The position numbers were made by a program, and so were the translations under genes. From assembly GCA_905198755.1 (NCBI GenBank), contig CAJKDR010000005.1:1-27788 (forward strand): 27,788 bases of DNA. The letters run 5' to 3'. Shown here piece after piece: positions 1 to 8,009 of the stretch (its first letter is position 1; every line of letters starts with the position of its first letter). Origin of the DNA: an uncultured Clostridiaceae bacterium (GTDB lineage Bacteria; Bacillota; Clostridia; TANB77; CAG-508). The notes below the pieces were generated by a model. That model did not search any database. It saw nothing but the letters and a program-made list of their open reading frames with translations, and was not told the origin of the DNA.

Positions 1-1
1 A

Positions 2-427
2 TATAAAAATACTATAGATTCAGTATTAGAAAAAGCTTTTAAAATAGAAAAATTGGACAAGTCTAATATTTATATAAATATTATTTTAACAACACCAGAA
101 AATATAAGAAAAGCAAATAGAGAATATAGAAACATAGATAAAGAAACAGATGTGTTATCATTTCCAATGTTCGAAAAAGATGAAATTAATGAAATAAAGA
201 AAACTAAATCAGAAGTTTTTGATGTTCTTGGAGATATTATAATTTCAATAGATAGAGTAAAAGAACAGGCAGAAGAATATGGACATAGCTTTGAAAGGGA
301 ATTGGCATATATGACTATCCATGGCTTTTATCATTTGATGGGATATGATCATATGACAGAAGAAGAAAAAAAAGAAATGAGAGAGAAAGAAGAGAATGTC
401 TTAGAGCAGTTAAATATAATTAGATAA
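2..427 (+). CDS. ybeY: YbeY endoribonuclease, 5' end cut by window edge
   Basis: Metal-dependent endoribonuclease of 16S rRNA maturation and ribosome quality control. The reading frame is open from the first bases of the window, so the gene starts outside it; about 141 C-terminal residues remain of a protein usually near 150-165. The family zinc site is visible as HGFYHLMGYDH near the C-terminus, preceded by the typical RNIDKETDVLSFP segment. A TTG at 53 is in frame, but conserved-looking sequence (VLEKAFKIEKL) continues upstream of it, so it is not the start. The next gene begins 13 bases after the stop, as in an operon. In many Firmicutes ybeY is followed by dgkA, as here. Confidence 0.93.
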   Translation, partial: YKNTIDSVLEKAFKIEKLDKSNIYINIILTTPENIRKANREYRNIDKETDVLSFPMFEKDEINEIKKTKSEVFDVLGDIIISIDRVKEQAEEYGHSFERELAYMTIHGFYHLMGYDHMTEEEKKEMREKEENVLEQLNIIR

Positions 428-440
428 AGGAAAATTTGAA

Positions 441-1223
441 ATGGAAAATGAAAACAACAAAGAAGTAAAAGAAAAGAATGTGGCAAAAGAAAAAAAATTA
501 AAAAACGATAGTTTTATAGAGGCGTGGGAGAATGCTTTTAATGGAATTATATATGCAGTTACTACACAAGGAAATATAAAGAAACAACTAGTTATTACTA
601 TAGCAGTCATGATAATAAGTCTGCTTTTTAATCTAACAAGAGCAGAATTTTTATGTCTAATGTTTACAGTAATTTTGATTATTGTTGCAGAAATGATTAA
701 TACAGCAATAGAAACAGTAGTTGATTTGTATACTGATTTATATCACCCAAAAGCAAAAATTGCTAAGGATGTAGGAGCAGGAGCAGTTGTTATAGCGGCT
801 ATAAATGCTTTAATAGTAGGATATTTTTTATTTTTTGATAAGATAGCAGATATAGGATTGAATTTTGTGAAGAATATTGCAGAATCACCTACACACTTAG
901 CTTTTGTAGGAATATTTATAACAATCATATTGGTAGTTACTTTAAAAGCGGCTAGTACAACCAATAAGCATAAGTTAATAAAAAATAACTTTATGCCAAG
1001 TGGAGCCACAGCAATAGCATTTGCAGCAAATACAATAATTTGGATTTCAACAGACAATATAGTTGTGTTAACATTATCATTAGTAATGGCAATCTTAATT
1101 GGTGAAAGTAGAGTTGAAACTAAGAAAAGAACCTTAAAAGAAGTTATAGTTGGTGGTATAACAGGAATGACTGTAGCATTACTTATATATGGAATAGCAG
1201 GAGTATTTTTAAAAATATTTTAA
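441..1223 (+). CDS. dgkA: DgkA-type lipid kinase fused to a degenerate PAP2-like domain
   Basis: Integral membrane protein of 260 residues. Residues about 25-130 form a DgkA domain (undecaprenol/diacylglycerol kinase in Gram-positives), with the AEMINTAIE motif at 83-91 and a following HPKAKIAKDVGAGAV segment. Residues about 145-260 resemble a PAP2 (type 2 phosphatidic acid phosphatase) membrane domain, with MPSGATAIAF at 185-194 and SRVETKKR at 223-230. In active PAP2 enzymes the first motif reads PSGH and the second has a histidine where R230 sits. Both catalytic histidines therefore appear replaced, so phosphatase activity is doubtful. The start is set by AAAGGAAA upstream of 441. It lies between ybeY and the DUF3048 gene with gaps of 13 and 12 bases. 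The kinase call is firm; the phosphatase part is inference. Confidence 0.85.
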   Translation: MENENNKEVKEKNVAKEKKLKNDSFIEAWENAFNGIIYAVTTQGNIKKQLVITIAVMIISLLFNLTRAEFLCLMFTVILIIVAEMINTAIETVVDLYTDLYHPKAKIAKDVGAGAVVIAAINALIVGYFLFFDKIADIGLNFVKNIAESPTHLAFVGIFITIILVVTLKAASTTNKHKLIKNNFMPSGATAIAFAANTIIWISTDNIVVLTLSLVMAILIGESRVETKKRTLKEVIVGGITGMTVALLIYGIAGVFLKIF

Positions 1224-1235
1224 AGGGGATTTATT

Positions 1236-2282
1236 ATGGGTAAAAAGAACACAGGAAAAACAAAAGGTTTGGTAATAGTACTTGTTTTGTTAATAATAAT
1301 AGCAGCAGTTTTATTAGTATATAAAATAAAACTTGGTAAGGATGAACAAACAGAAAATGGCAATAGTATATTAGCTGGAATATTGAAAGAAGAGCCAAAA
1401 GAAGAAATAAAAACTTATTCTGGAACGGAAAGACCTATAGCAGTGATGATAGACAATGTTGGAAGTGCAAGACCACAAGCAGGATTAAATGATGCATATA
1501 TGGTATATGAGATAATAGTAGAAGGACAACAAACTAGAATGATGGCACTATTTAAAAATAAAGATTTAGACAAAATAGGACCAATAAGAAGCTCTAGACA
1601 TTACTTTTTAGACTATGCACTAGAAAATGATGCGATATATGTTCACTATGGATGGAGTCCAAAAGCAAAATCAGACATATCAACATTATCTGTAAATAAT
1701 ATAAACGGAATATACGAGAGTGCTTCATCATTTTGGAGAGTGAAAGATAAAACTTCTCCACACAATGTTGTAACATCAACTAAAAAAATATTAGAAATAG
1801 CAAAAAGAAAAGGATATGCTACTACATCAACTAAAAAAAGTGTATTAAATTATACATCAAAAGAGTTTGAACTAAGTGACGGAATAGATGCAACAAATAT
1901 AAAACTTCCGTATTCAAAGACATATTCTGTAAGCTACAAGTATGATACAGAAACAAAGAAATATACGAGATATTATAACAAAACATTACAAAAAGATTGG
2001 ACTACAAAAGAAGAAGTAAAAACTAAAAATATAATTATAACGTTTGCTAAAAATTCTCAATTAAATGATGGTTCAGGAAAAGATAGACAAAACTTAGCCA
2101 ATGTAGGAACATTGGACGGATATTATATAACTAATGGAAAGGCAATAAAGATAAAATGCTATAAATCATCAAGAAGAGATCAAACAGTTTATAAAGATTT
2201 AGAAGGAAATGAAATAAAAGTAAATGATGGAAATACTTTTGTTCAAATTGTACCGATAGATGCAAATGTAACAATAGAATAA
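1236..2282 (+). CDS. DUF3048 (YerB-like) membrane-anchored protein
   Basis: Protein of 348 residues with one N-terminal membrane segment (about residues 11-29) and a large extracytoplasmic part. The RPIAVMIDN and PIRSSRHYF stretches are typical of the DUF3048/YerB family. Many relatives are lipoproteins; this one shows no lipobox cysteine after its hydrophobic segment, so it is probably held by an uncleaved anchor. AGGGGAT before ATG 1236 gives a good ribosome binding site. It is the last gene of the ybeY-dgkA run and is followed at once by a strong terminator. Biochemical function is unknown; an envelope role is only suggested by location. Confidence 0.85.
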   Translation: MGKKNTGKTKGLVIVLVLLIIIAAVLLVYKIKLGKDEQTENGNSILAGILKEEPKEEIKTYSGTERPIAVMIDNVGSARPQAGLNDAYMVYEIIVEGQQTRMMALFKNKDLDKIGPIRSSRHYFLDYALENDAIYVHYGWSPKAKSDISTLSVNNINGIYESASSFWRVKDKTSPHNVVTSTKKILEIAKRKGYATTSTKKSVLNYTSKEFELSDGIDATNIKLPYSKTYSVSYKYDTETKKYTRYYNKTLQKDWTTKEEVKTKNIIITFAKNSQLNDGSGKDRQNLANVGTLDGYYITNGKAIKIKCYKSSRRDQTVYKDLEGNEIKVNDGNTFVQIVPIDANVTIE

Positions 2283-2283
2283 T

Positions 2284-2327
2284 AAAAAAATAAATGGAGA
2301 CACAAAAGTGTTTGCATTTATTTTTTT
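2284..2327 (+). terminator. Intrinsic terminator after the DUF3048 gene
   Basis: A 13-base arm at 2284-2296 pairs perfectly with 2315-2327, and an inner stem (2299-2303 with 2308-2312, AAAA loop) extends it. The right arm ends in seven T. It starts one base after the stop codon, closing the ybeY-dgkA-DUF3048 unit. Confidence 0.85.
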
Positions 2328-2334
2328 GTTTCCA

Positions 2335-2362
2335 TTGACAAAAATATATTTAAATATATAAT
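2335..2362 (+). promoter_or_regulatory. Consensus sigma-A promoter for the HAD gene
   Basis: TTGACA at 2335-2340 and TATAAT at 2357-2362, spaced by 16 bases, both perfect matches to the vegetative consensus. The predicted transcript starts near 2369 and reaches a CGGAGG ribosome binding site before ATG 2392. A perfect promoter in front of a broken gene suggests the break is recent or an assembly error. Confidence 0.85.
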
Positions 2363-2391
2363 AAAAATGAGAAAGATATACGGAGGAAAAA

Positions 2392-3306
2392 ATGTATAAA
2401 TTAATTGCAATAGATTTAGATGGAACACTATTAAATTCATATGGGGAAATATCACAAGGAAATAGAGAAGCGATAGAGTATGCTTTAAAAAACAATGTAG
2501 AAGTTGTTTTAGCATCTGGAAGAGATCCAAAAACAATGGAAAAAATTAGCTTAAATTTAGGGATAAATAATTATTGCGATTGCAGAAAATATACGACAAT
2601 CGATTAAAGAGCTATATGGAATAGAATTAGAAATTAAATTACCTAATGATTTATTATTAAACAAGAAAAAAATATATATGAAAAATTTATTAAACAAGAA
2701 AAAGCATTAAAAATAATTCAAATATGCAAAGACAATAGCATATTCTTAAATTTGTATACAGATAAAGGAATTATAACAGAAAGTCTAAATTTTAATGTAA
2801 AAGTGTTTAATAGTGAAAATACGCATAAAGCATTAGAAAAGCAGACGAATATAGAGGTTGTAAATGATTTATATCAATATACAAAAGACAATAAATTAAA
2901 CATATTAAAAATTATAATATGCGACGAGAGCAAAATAATTTTCAATAACATAATCCAAAAATTAAAAATGATTGGAGGAGTTGAAGTATTAGATGTAGAG
3001 CATATGTCCAGAAAGAAAATTAGAATAGGAACAGAAGAAATAGATGTAGAATATTTCTATACAGAGATATCTAGTAAGAATGTTGATAAATGGAATGCAA
3101 TAGAATTTTTAACAGAAAAATTACAAATAAAAAAAGAAGAAGTTATTTGCATTGGAGATAATATAAATGATAAGAAAATGGTTGAAAATGCTGGTATAGG
3201 AATAGCTATGGGGAACAGTGCACTAGCAGTAAATAATATAGGAGATTTTATTACTGAAGACAATAATTCTGATGGCGTTAAAATTGCTATATATAAGTAC
3301 ATATAG
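2392..3306 (+). pseudogene. Cof-type HAD phosphatase, interrupted
   Basis: The first part (2392 to about 2572) encodes a HAD N-terminus: DLDGTLLNS with the two catalytic aspartates, then the motif II region VVLASGRDP. After LGINNY homology is lost and the frame stops at 2605-2607. HAD-like sequence resumes in the same frame near 2671 (NIYEKFIKQEKALKII) and runs to 3306 with the motif III/IV segment ICIGDNINDKKMVENAGIGIAMGN, complete at the C-terminus. A normal Cof protein (about 265-275 residues) would have roughly 15-20 residues here (ICGNGA-like), replaced by about 100 unrelated bases. Stops in the insert block a full product. Internal restart at TTG 2752 is possible but would lack the nucleophile. 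It could also be an assembly chimera. Confidence 0.8.
2567..2680 (+). other. Biotin-protein-ligase-like fragment inside the HAD gene
   Basis: Frame +2 across the HAD break reads IIAIAENIRQSIKELYG followed by IELEIKLPNDLLLNKKKI. This matches the pattern of the catalytic core of BirA/LplA-type biotin ligases, where a (K)WPND or (K)LPND motif is followed by a short hydrophobic run and KKI. There is no start codon and no GIL continuation, so it is a fragment, not a gene. The sequence TTATTAAACAAGAAAAA occurs at 2654-2670, in the fragment, and again at 2687-2703, in resumed HAD sequence. This 17-base repeat lies at the right junction. Assignment to BirA is by motif recognition only. Confidence 0.6.
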
Positions 3307-3350
3307 CTAATATTACATTTGTATTACATCTATATTAATTTTGTGTTACG

Positions 3351-3387
3351 ACCCGACTCGATTTGTTGATTTGAGTCGGGTTTTATT
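3351..3387 (+). terminator. Intrinsic terminator after the HAD gene
   Basis: GC-rich 9-base stem, ACCCGACTC at 3351-3359 with GAGTCGGGT at 3373-3381, followed by TTTTATT. It separates the HAD unit from the pilus operon. Confidence 0.9.
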
Positions 3388-3414
3388 GTACAATATTATT
3401 AAATGTAGTATAAT
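3386..3414 (+). promoter_or_regulatory. Probable promoter of the pilus operon
   Basis: TTGTAC at 3386-3391 and TATAAT at 3409-3414 with a 17-base spacer, just after the upstream terminator. The -10 is perfect, the -35 only partly matches. Transcription would begin near 3421, about 40 bases before the first pilus gene. Confidence 0.6.
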
Positions 3415-3462
3415 GCAATTTTTATATATTTATCAGTGAAAATTGTTAAGGAGGAAAGACAA

Positions 3463-4347
3463 ATGGTAACAAATCCAATTCAAAAACAAAAAAGAAATTC
3501 TTTATTAGGAGGACTAGCTATAGGTTTAATCATAGGATTAGTTTTATGTGTAGTACTATATATGTTTTTAACTTCTAAAGCAGGTTCAGTAGCAACTAGC
3601 AAAGAAGGAACAATAAAAGTAATAGTTCTAAATAAAGAAATTAAATCAGGAAGTACAGTAACAGCAGCTGATTATTCAGTACAAACTGTAAATAAAGCAA
3701 TAGCACCAACAGATGCTATTGGAAACATAAATGGTACAGCAGTAGCAAAAATTGATTTATCTGCTGGAACAGTATTATCAAACTCAATGTTAACACAAGA
3801 AAATGAAAAATTAACAAAAGATTTAAGAGAACAACAATATAACATGATTACATTACCAACAGATTTAGTCGCTGGAGATTTTATAGATATAAGACTTCAA
3901 TTATCAGATGGTGGAGACTATATAGTTGCTTCTAAAAAAAGTGTTCAAAAAGCAACAGATACAACAGTATGGTTAAAAATGAATGAAGAAGAAATATTAG
4001 CAATGAGCAATGCAATAGTAGAGTATTATACAATGGCAGGTTCAAAATTATATGCTACAAAATATACAGACCCAGGATCACAAGAAGCAGCAGTAACAAC
4101 TTATTCTCCAAATGACACAGTAAGAGCATTAATGCTAAATGATGATAATATAACATCACAATTACAAGATGGAACAGGAAGACTTTCAGAAAAATTCAAA
4201 GCTATAAGAAAAGCAAAAATCGATGCAGAATTAGGAAAATATAGTGAAACAGGATTAGAAAATTTAGAAAAAAATATTAAAGAAGAAATTGAAAGCTTAA
4301 AAGAATCAAGACAAGCATATTTTGGAACATTAAACTCAGCTAATTAA
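3463..4347 (+). CDS. SAF-domain protein, CpaB/RcpC-like pilus assembly protein
   Basis: 294 residues. One membrane segment at about 18-38 is followed by an SAF domain (about 50-115: KVIVLNKEIKSGSTVTAADY, then AKIDLSAGTVLSNSMLT) and a second module starting YNMITLPTDLVAGDFIDIRL, the usual CpaB arrangement. In diderm Tad systems CpaB/RcpC works with the outer-membrane secretin; here no secretin is seen, so it may act at the cell wall side. The C-terminal 60 residues are charged and probably helical. The start at ATG 3463 follows AAGGAGG with ideal spacing; an in-frame ATG at 3436 lacks such a site. It is the first gene of the pilus cluster. Confidence 0.85.
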   Translation: MVTNPIQKQKRNSLLGGLAIGLIIGLVLCVVLYMFLTSKAGSVATSKEGTIKVIVLNKEIKSGSTVTAADYSVQTVNKAIAPTDAIGNINGTAVAKIDLSAGTVLSNSMLTQENEKLTKDLREQQYNMITLPTDLVAGDFIDIRLQLSDGGDYIVASKKSVQKATDTTVWLKMNEEEILAMSNAIVEYYTMAGSKLYATKYTDPGSQEAAVTTYSPNDTVRALMLNDDNITSQLQDGTGRLSEKFKAIRKAKIDAELGKYSETGLENLEKNIKEEIESLKESRQAYFGTLNSAN

Positions 4348-4352
4348 GTGTA

Positions 4353-4460
4353 GGAGACGCTATCTCATGCGTCAACGACCACATTTTTATAGAGATGTCG
4401 CAGCTTCGAAATTTATGAAATAAATTTCGAAGTGCGGATGACGACCAACGGGAGGAAAGG
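4353..4460 (+). ncRNA. Candidate structured leader RNA before the CpaE-like genes
   Basis: This 118-base gap is less AT-rich than its surroundings and rich in pairing. Hairpin 1 is GACGC 4356-4360 with GCGTC 4369-4373. Its loop (ATCTC 4362-4366) can pair with GAGAT 4392-4396, a possible pseudoknot. Hairpin 2 has 13 perfect pairs, 4404-4416 with 4420-4432, and a GAA loop. CGTCA 4370-4374 can instead pair with TGACG 4439-4443, competing with hairpin 1. ACGACCA is repeated at 4375 and 4441, just ahead of the GGGAGG ribosome binding site. The layout resembles a translational riboswitch or similar cis-element, but I do not recognise a known class; it does not show the conserved c-di-GMP-I or glnA RNA motifs as I know them. 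Confidence 0.45.
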
Positions 4461-4465
4461 AACAA

Positions 4466-5164
4466 ATGAAAAATATAGGATTTATAGGCGCTTTTGATAA
4501 ATTGGATTTATTATTATATATATCAAAAATTTTAACAATGTTGGGAAAAAAAGTAGTTATAGTAGATACAACATTGGAACAAAAATCTAAATATATAGTA
4601 CCAGTAATAAGCCCAACAAAATCATATATAACTAGATTTGAAAGTATAGATATAGCAGTTGGATTTGAAACTTACCAAGAAATAGAAAGATATATAGGGC
4701 AAACAGAAAATAAAAAAATGAGTTATGATTATGCACTTGTTAATATTGATACAATAGAAGGATTTGAAAGATTCCATGACCAAGAAACTATAAAAGATTT
4801 CTTTGTAACATCATTTGATATGTATTCTATAAGAAAAGGTTTGGAGGCAATAAGTAAAATACAACAACCAATAGAATTATCAAAAATATTATTTTCTAGT
4901 AAATTAACACAAGAAGACGTATATTATTTAGAATATTTAGCATTAGGATATAAAATAAAATGGAATGAAGAAATAATAAATTTTCCATATGAGACAAATG
5001 ATTTAGAAGTTATGATGGAAAATGAAAAAGCAAATAAAGTTGGAATGAAAAACTTAACACCTGCATATAGAGAAAATTTGGAATATTTAATAACAAATAT
5101 AATGCCAGATATAGATTTAGCAAACTTAAGAAGAGTAATGAAAAATATTGAGAAAGAAGGATAA
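4466..5164 (+). CDS. CpaE-like protein with no recognisable P-loop
   Basis: 232 residues, predicted cytoplasmic. The N-terminus MKNIGFIGAFDKLDLLLYIS followed by KVVIVDTT looks like strand 1, P-loop position and strand 2 of a MinD/ParA (SIMIBI) fold, but the KGGxGKS/T signature is absent. DYALVNIDTI at about 90-99 fits the next core strand. It is probably a pseudo-ATPase of the CpaE/TadZ type, which in Tad systems places the machine in the cell; this is inference from fold pattern and position. It is two bases upstream of another CpaE-like gene and directly follows the structured leader. GGGAGGAAAGG before ATG 4466 is a strong ribosome binding site. Confidence 0.6.
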   Translation: MKNIGFIGAFDKLDLLLYISKILTMLGKKVVIVDTTLEQKSKYIVPVISPTKSYITRFESIDIAVGFETYQEIERYIGQTENKKMSYDYALVNIDTIEGFERFHDQETIKDFFVTSFDMYSIRKGLEAISKIQQPIELSKILFSSKLTQEDVYYLEYLALGYKIKWNEEIINFPYETNDLEVMMENEKANKVGMKNLTPAYRENLEYLITNIMPDIDLANLRRVMKNIEKEG

Positions 5165-5166
5165 CA

Positions 5167-6003
5167 ATGCCTGTAGTAACATTTTGGAGTAATAGTGAAA
5201 AATCAATAGGTCAAACAGTATCTGCTTCAGCAGTGGCATCAGCCATGGCAATGGAACATAATTATAAAGTTCTATTAATTTGTGCAGATATGCAAGATGA
5301 TACAATGGAAGATTGCTTTGGAGCGCAACAGTCTAATAAAGAAATTTTAAAAACAATTATATCAAAACCTCAAATGAATCTAGATACTGGAACAAATGGG
5401 CTATTAAAAATGGCACAGAGTAATAGAGTAACACCAGAATTGATTAAGGATTATACCAAGATTATTTGGAAAAACAGATTAGAGATTTTGTATGCATCAA
5501 CAAATAAAGAAATTTCACCAGAAGAACAAATGGAAGGATTTAAATCTATTATATTAAATGCAACGAAATATTATGATCAAGTAATTGTGGATTTAAAAAA
5601 AGGTTTAAAGTATCAAACAATATTAGATATATTAGATATGTCTGATGCAATAGTGTTAAATACTGAACAAGGAACTAAAACATTAGAAAAATTTTTCAAG
5701 ATAAAAGAAATGCAAAAATATATCAATGCATATAAAATTATATGGAATATTTGTAGATACGATGAAAAATCTAAATATAACATAAAAAACTTAAATAGAA
5801 CAGTATGGAAAAAACAACCAATTTACAATATTCCATACAATACAATGTTGTATGAAGCATCAATGGAAGGACAATTAGCAGAACTATTATTAAGAATAAG
5901 AACAATGAAGACAGAAGATGAAAATGTTAATTTATTAAAACAAGCAAAAGAATTATCAGAAGGTATATTAGTTAGATATAAAGAACTACGAATGAGAATG
6001 TAA
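5167..6003 (+). CDS. CpaE/TadZ-like ParA-family protein with altered Walker A
   Basis: 278 residues. The N-terminus VVTFWSNSEKSIGQTVSASA aligns with the deviant Walker A of ParA/MinD proteins (KGGxGKT): the signature lysine is kept (EKS) but the P-loop lysine is glutamine (GQT). KVLLICADMQ follows at the expected Walker A' place, and DQVIVDLKKG around residues 138-147 at the Walker B place. In Tad systems the CpaE/TadZ protein binds the assembly ATPase and sets its location; loss of the P-loop lysine suggests weak or no ATP hydrolysis. The start at ATG 5167 is three bases after the previous stop, so the pair is probably translationally coupled. The CpaF ATPase gene follows at 6023. Confidence 0.7.
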   Translation: MPVVTFWSNSEKSIGQTVSASAVASAMAMEHNYKVLLICADMQDDTMEDCFGAQQSNKEILKTIISKPQMNLDTGTNGLLKMAQSNRVTPELIKDYTKIIWKNRLEILYASTNKEISPEEQMEGFKSIILNATKYYDQVIVDLKKGLKYQTILDILDMSDAIVLNTEQGTKTLEKFFKIKEMQKYINAYKIIWNICRYDEKSKYNIKNLNRTVWKKQPIYNIPYNTMLYEASMEGQLAELLLRIRTMKTEDENVNLLKQAKELSEGILVRYKELRMRM

Positions 6004-6022
6004 GATAAGGAGGAAATCCTAA

Positions 6023-7990
6023 ATGTTTATTAATATTTTGTTAATATTAGCAGTTATAATAATGACAGCCTTTATAATATTAAAATCAATACAAAAAAAA
6101 CAAAATGCTGAAGTAGAAGAAAAAATAGATGTTGATGAAAAAACATATACATTAGATAAAATGACAGCATTTGTTAAAAAAAGATTAGATGAAATAACAA
6201 AGGTAAACTTATATGATATAGGATTGTCAGAAGAGGAATTAAAGAGAAGAAAAAATAAAAAATATGAATTGAAAAAAGCATTAAAAGGTTGTACATATGG
6301 TGATGTAAATGATAAAAAATATGTAAAAACATTAATATATGATTTACTATTACAAGAATATGGAGTAACAGAGATAAATATTTCAAAAGCAATACCTTTT
6401 GATGTGCCATCACTTCTTACAGCTCAAGATAAATTTGATGTTTTAATTTATACATATGAGAAAGAATTTGGATATGAGGCACTAACTCAATTAATTAAAA
6501 AGTATGATTTGGCAACACTAAAATATCTACAAGGAGAAGCAAAACCTTGTTATGTTATAACAAAAGAAGAAATTAGCGAGATATATGATAAAGAACAAAT
6601 CCAACTAACATTCCAAGATAAATTAAATATAGTAACTCAAAGAATTTATCAACATTATAAAGGTTACAGTAGCATAGATGAAGTAAGAGATATGAATATA
6701 GATGGCGTATCAGGAGGAGTTTCTGGTTTACCAGAATCATTCTTAAGCCAAGTAGCACAAACAGAAGGAGATTATTTGAATCAAGTTCTAGAAAATAGAG
6801 TGCCACGTGCATGTGATAGTATATGGATATTCTTCCAAGGTAAATCAATAAGACTTGAATTCCTATCATTCGGAACAGAAAGTGAATTAAAAAGAGTATG
6901 CCAAAATATATACAAATATAATAACCCAGGACAATTATCTGACACAAACGGATATAAAATAAATGAAATGAAAGATGGATCTCGTGTTGTTGTTGTAAGA
7001 CCTAGTTTCTCAGAAACATGGGCATTCTTTGTAAGAAAGTTTGATGTTAAGAGAGCAACTCTAGAACAATTGATAACATGTGAAGGAAAAGAAAAAGCAA
7101 TCGACTTGTTAAAGTATTTAGTAAAAGGTGCAAGAATAATTTCATTAACTGGTGAGCAAGGTTGTGGTAAAACAACAATGCTTATGGGTATGATAGAAAA
7201 CATATATGAAACAATGAATATAAGGGTTCAAGAAACAGCGTTCGAGTTGCACTTAAGAAAAATATATCCAACAAGAAACATATTAACATTTAGAGAAACA
7301 GATACAATTTCAGGACAAGAAGGTTTGGACGTTCAAAAGAAAACTGACGGTTCTGTTAATATAATCGGAGAGGTTGCAACAGACCCTGTAGCATCTTGGA
7401 TGATACAAGCTGCTCAAGTAGCATCTAAATTTACATTATTTACTCACCATGCTAAAACATTTCCAAACCTAGTAACAGCACTTAGAAACTCAATGTTAAG
7501 AACAGGTGTGTTCAAGGACGAAAAAACAGCAGAAGAACAAGTTATACAAGTATTAAACTTTGATATTCACTTAGTAAAAGACTTTAGAGGTAGAAGATAC
7601 ATAGAAAGAGTAACAGAATGTATACCAGTAGAAAATAAAAATAATTATACTTTTGACCACAGAAATGAAAAAACGTTAGAAGGAAAATTGGATAAATTCT
7701 TAGATAATGCAACAAACTATTTTACAAAAATTACAGATAGAGAAACATACAGATATGTTAATATAATGGAATATGTAAATGATGGATATGTGTTAACAAA
7801 CAAAATCTCAGAACAAAACTTAAGAGAAATGAGATCAAATATGGATGAAACAGACCAAGAAGAATTTGACAAATTTGTTGAAGAAAACTGGGGAACATAT
7901 GCAGACAATCTTCAAACAGTAACTACTTCAGCAACACCAACACCTAAAAAAAGAGGAAGAAAATCAAAAAATCAAATTTTAGATATTTAA
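6023..7990 (+). CDS. cpaF: CpaF/TadA-type pilus assembly ATPase
   Basis: Secretion-superfamily ATPase of 655 residues that would power pilin polymerisation. Walker A is GEQGCGKTT from residue 377. The Walker B region is NIIGEV at 446-451, with a catalytic glutamate, followed by FTLFTHHAKTFPNLVTALRN, the His-box region. The N-terminal 370 residues hold the domains typical of CpaF. Unusually for this family, an N-terminal hydrophobic stretch (about 1-19) could anchor it in the membrane. The C-terminus ends in a basic tail (PKKRGRKSK). AAGGAGG before ATG 6023 defines the start. It sits between the CpaE-like pair and the TadB/TadC-type membrane platform, the usual Tad order. The symbol is used in the family sense. 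Confidence 0.9.
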   Translation: MFINILLILAVIIMTAFIILKSIQKKQNAEVEEKIDVDEKTYTLDKMTAFVKKRLDEITKVNLYDIGLSEEELKRRKNKKYELKKALKGCTYGDVNDKKYVKTLIYDLLLQEYGVTEINISKAIPFDVPSLLTAQDKFDVLIYTYEKEFGYEALTQLIKKYDLATLKYLQGEAKPCYVITKEEISEIYDKEQIQLTFQDKLNIVTQRIYQHYKGYSSIDEVRDMNIDGVSGGVSGLPESFLSQVAQTEGDYLNQVLENRVPRACDSIWIFFQGKSIRLEFLSFGTESELKRVCQNIYKYNNPGQLSDTNGYKINEMKDGSRVVVVRPSFSETWAFFVRKFDVKRATLEQLITCEGKEKAIDLLKYLVKGARIISLTGEQGCGKTTMLMGMIENIYETMNIRVQETAFELHLRKIYPTRNILTFRETDTISGQEGLDVQKKTDGSVNIIGEVATDPVASWMIQAAQVASKFTLFTHHAKTFPNLVTALRNSMLRTGVFKDEKTAEEQVIQVLNFDIHLVKDFRGRRYIERVTECIPVENKNNYTFDHRNEKTLEGKLDKFLDNATNYFTKITDRETYRYVNIMEYVNDGYVLTNKISEQNLREMRSNMDETDQEEFDKFVEENWGTYADNLQTVTTSATPTPKKRGRKSKNQILDI

Positions 7991-8009
7991 AATAGGAGGT
8001 GAGAAACAT

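Noticed and set aside
4353..4460. c-di-GMP-I, hammerhead or glnA-type RNA
   Set aside because: Considered because pilus operons often carry c-di-GMP riboswitches, but the conserved core sequences I know for these classes are missing. Kept only as an unclassified structured RNA.
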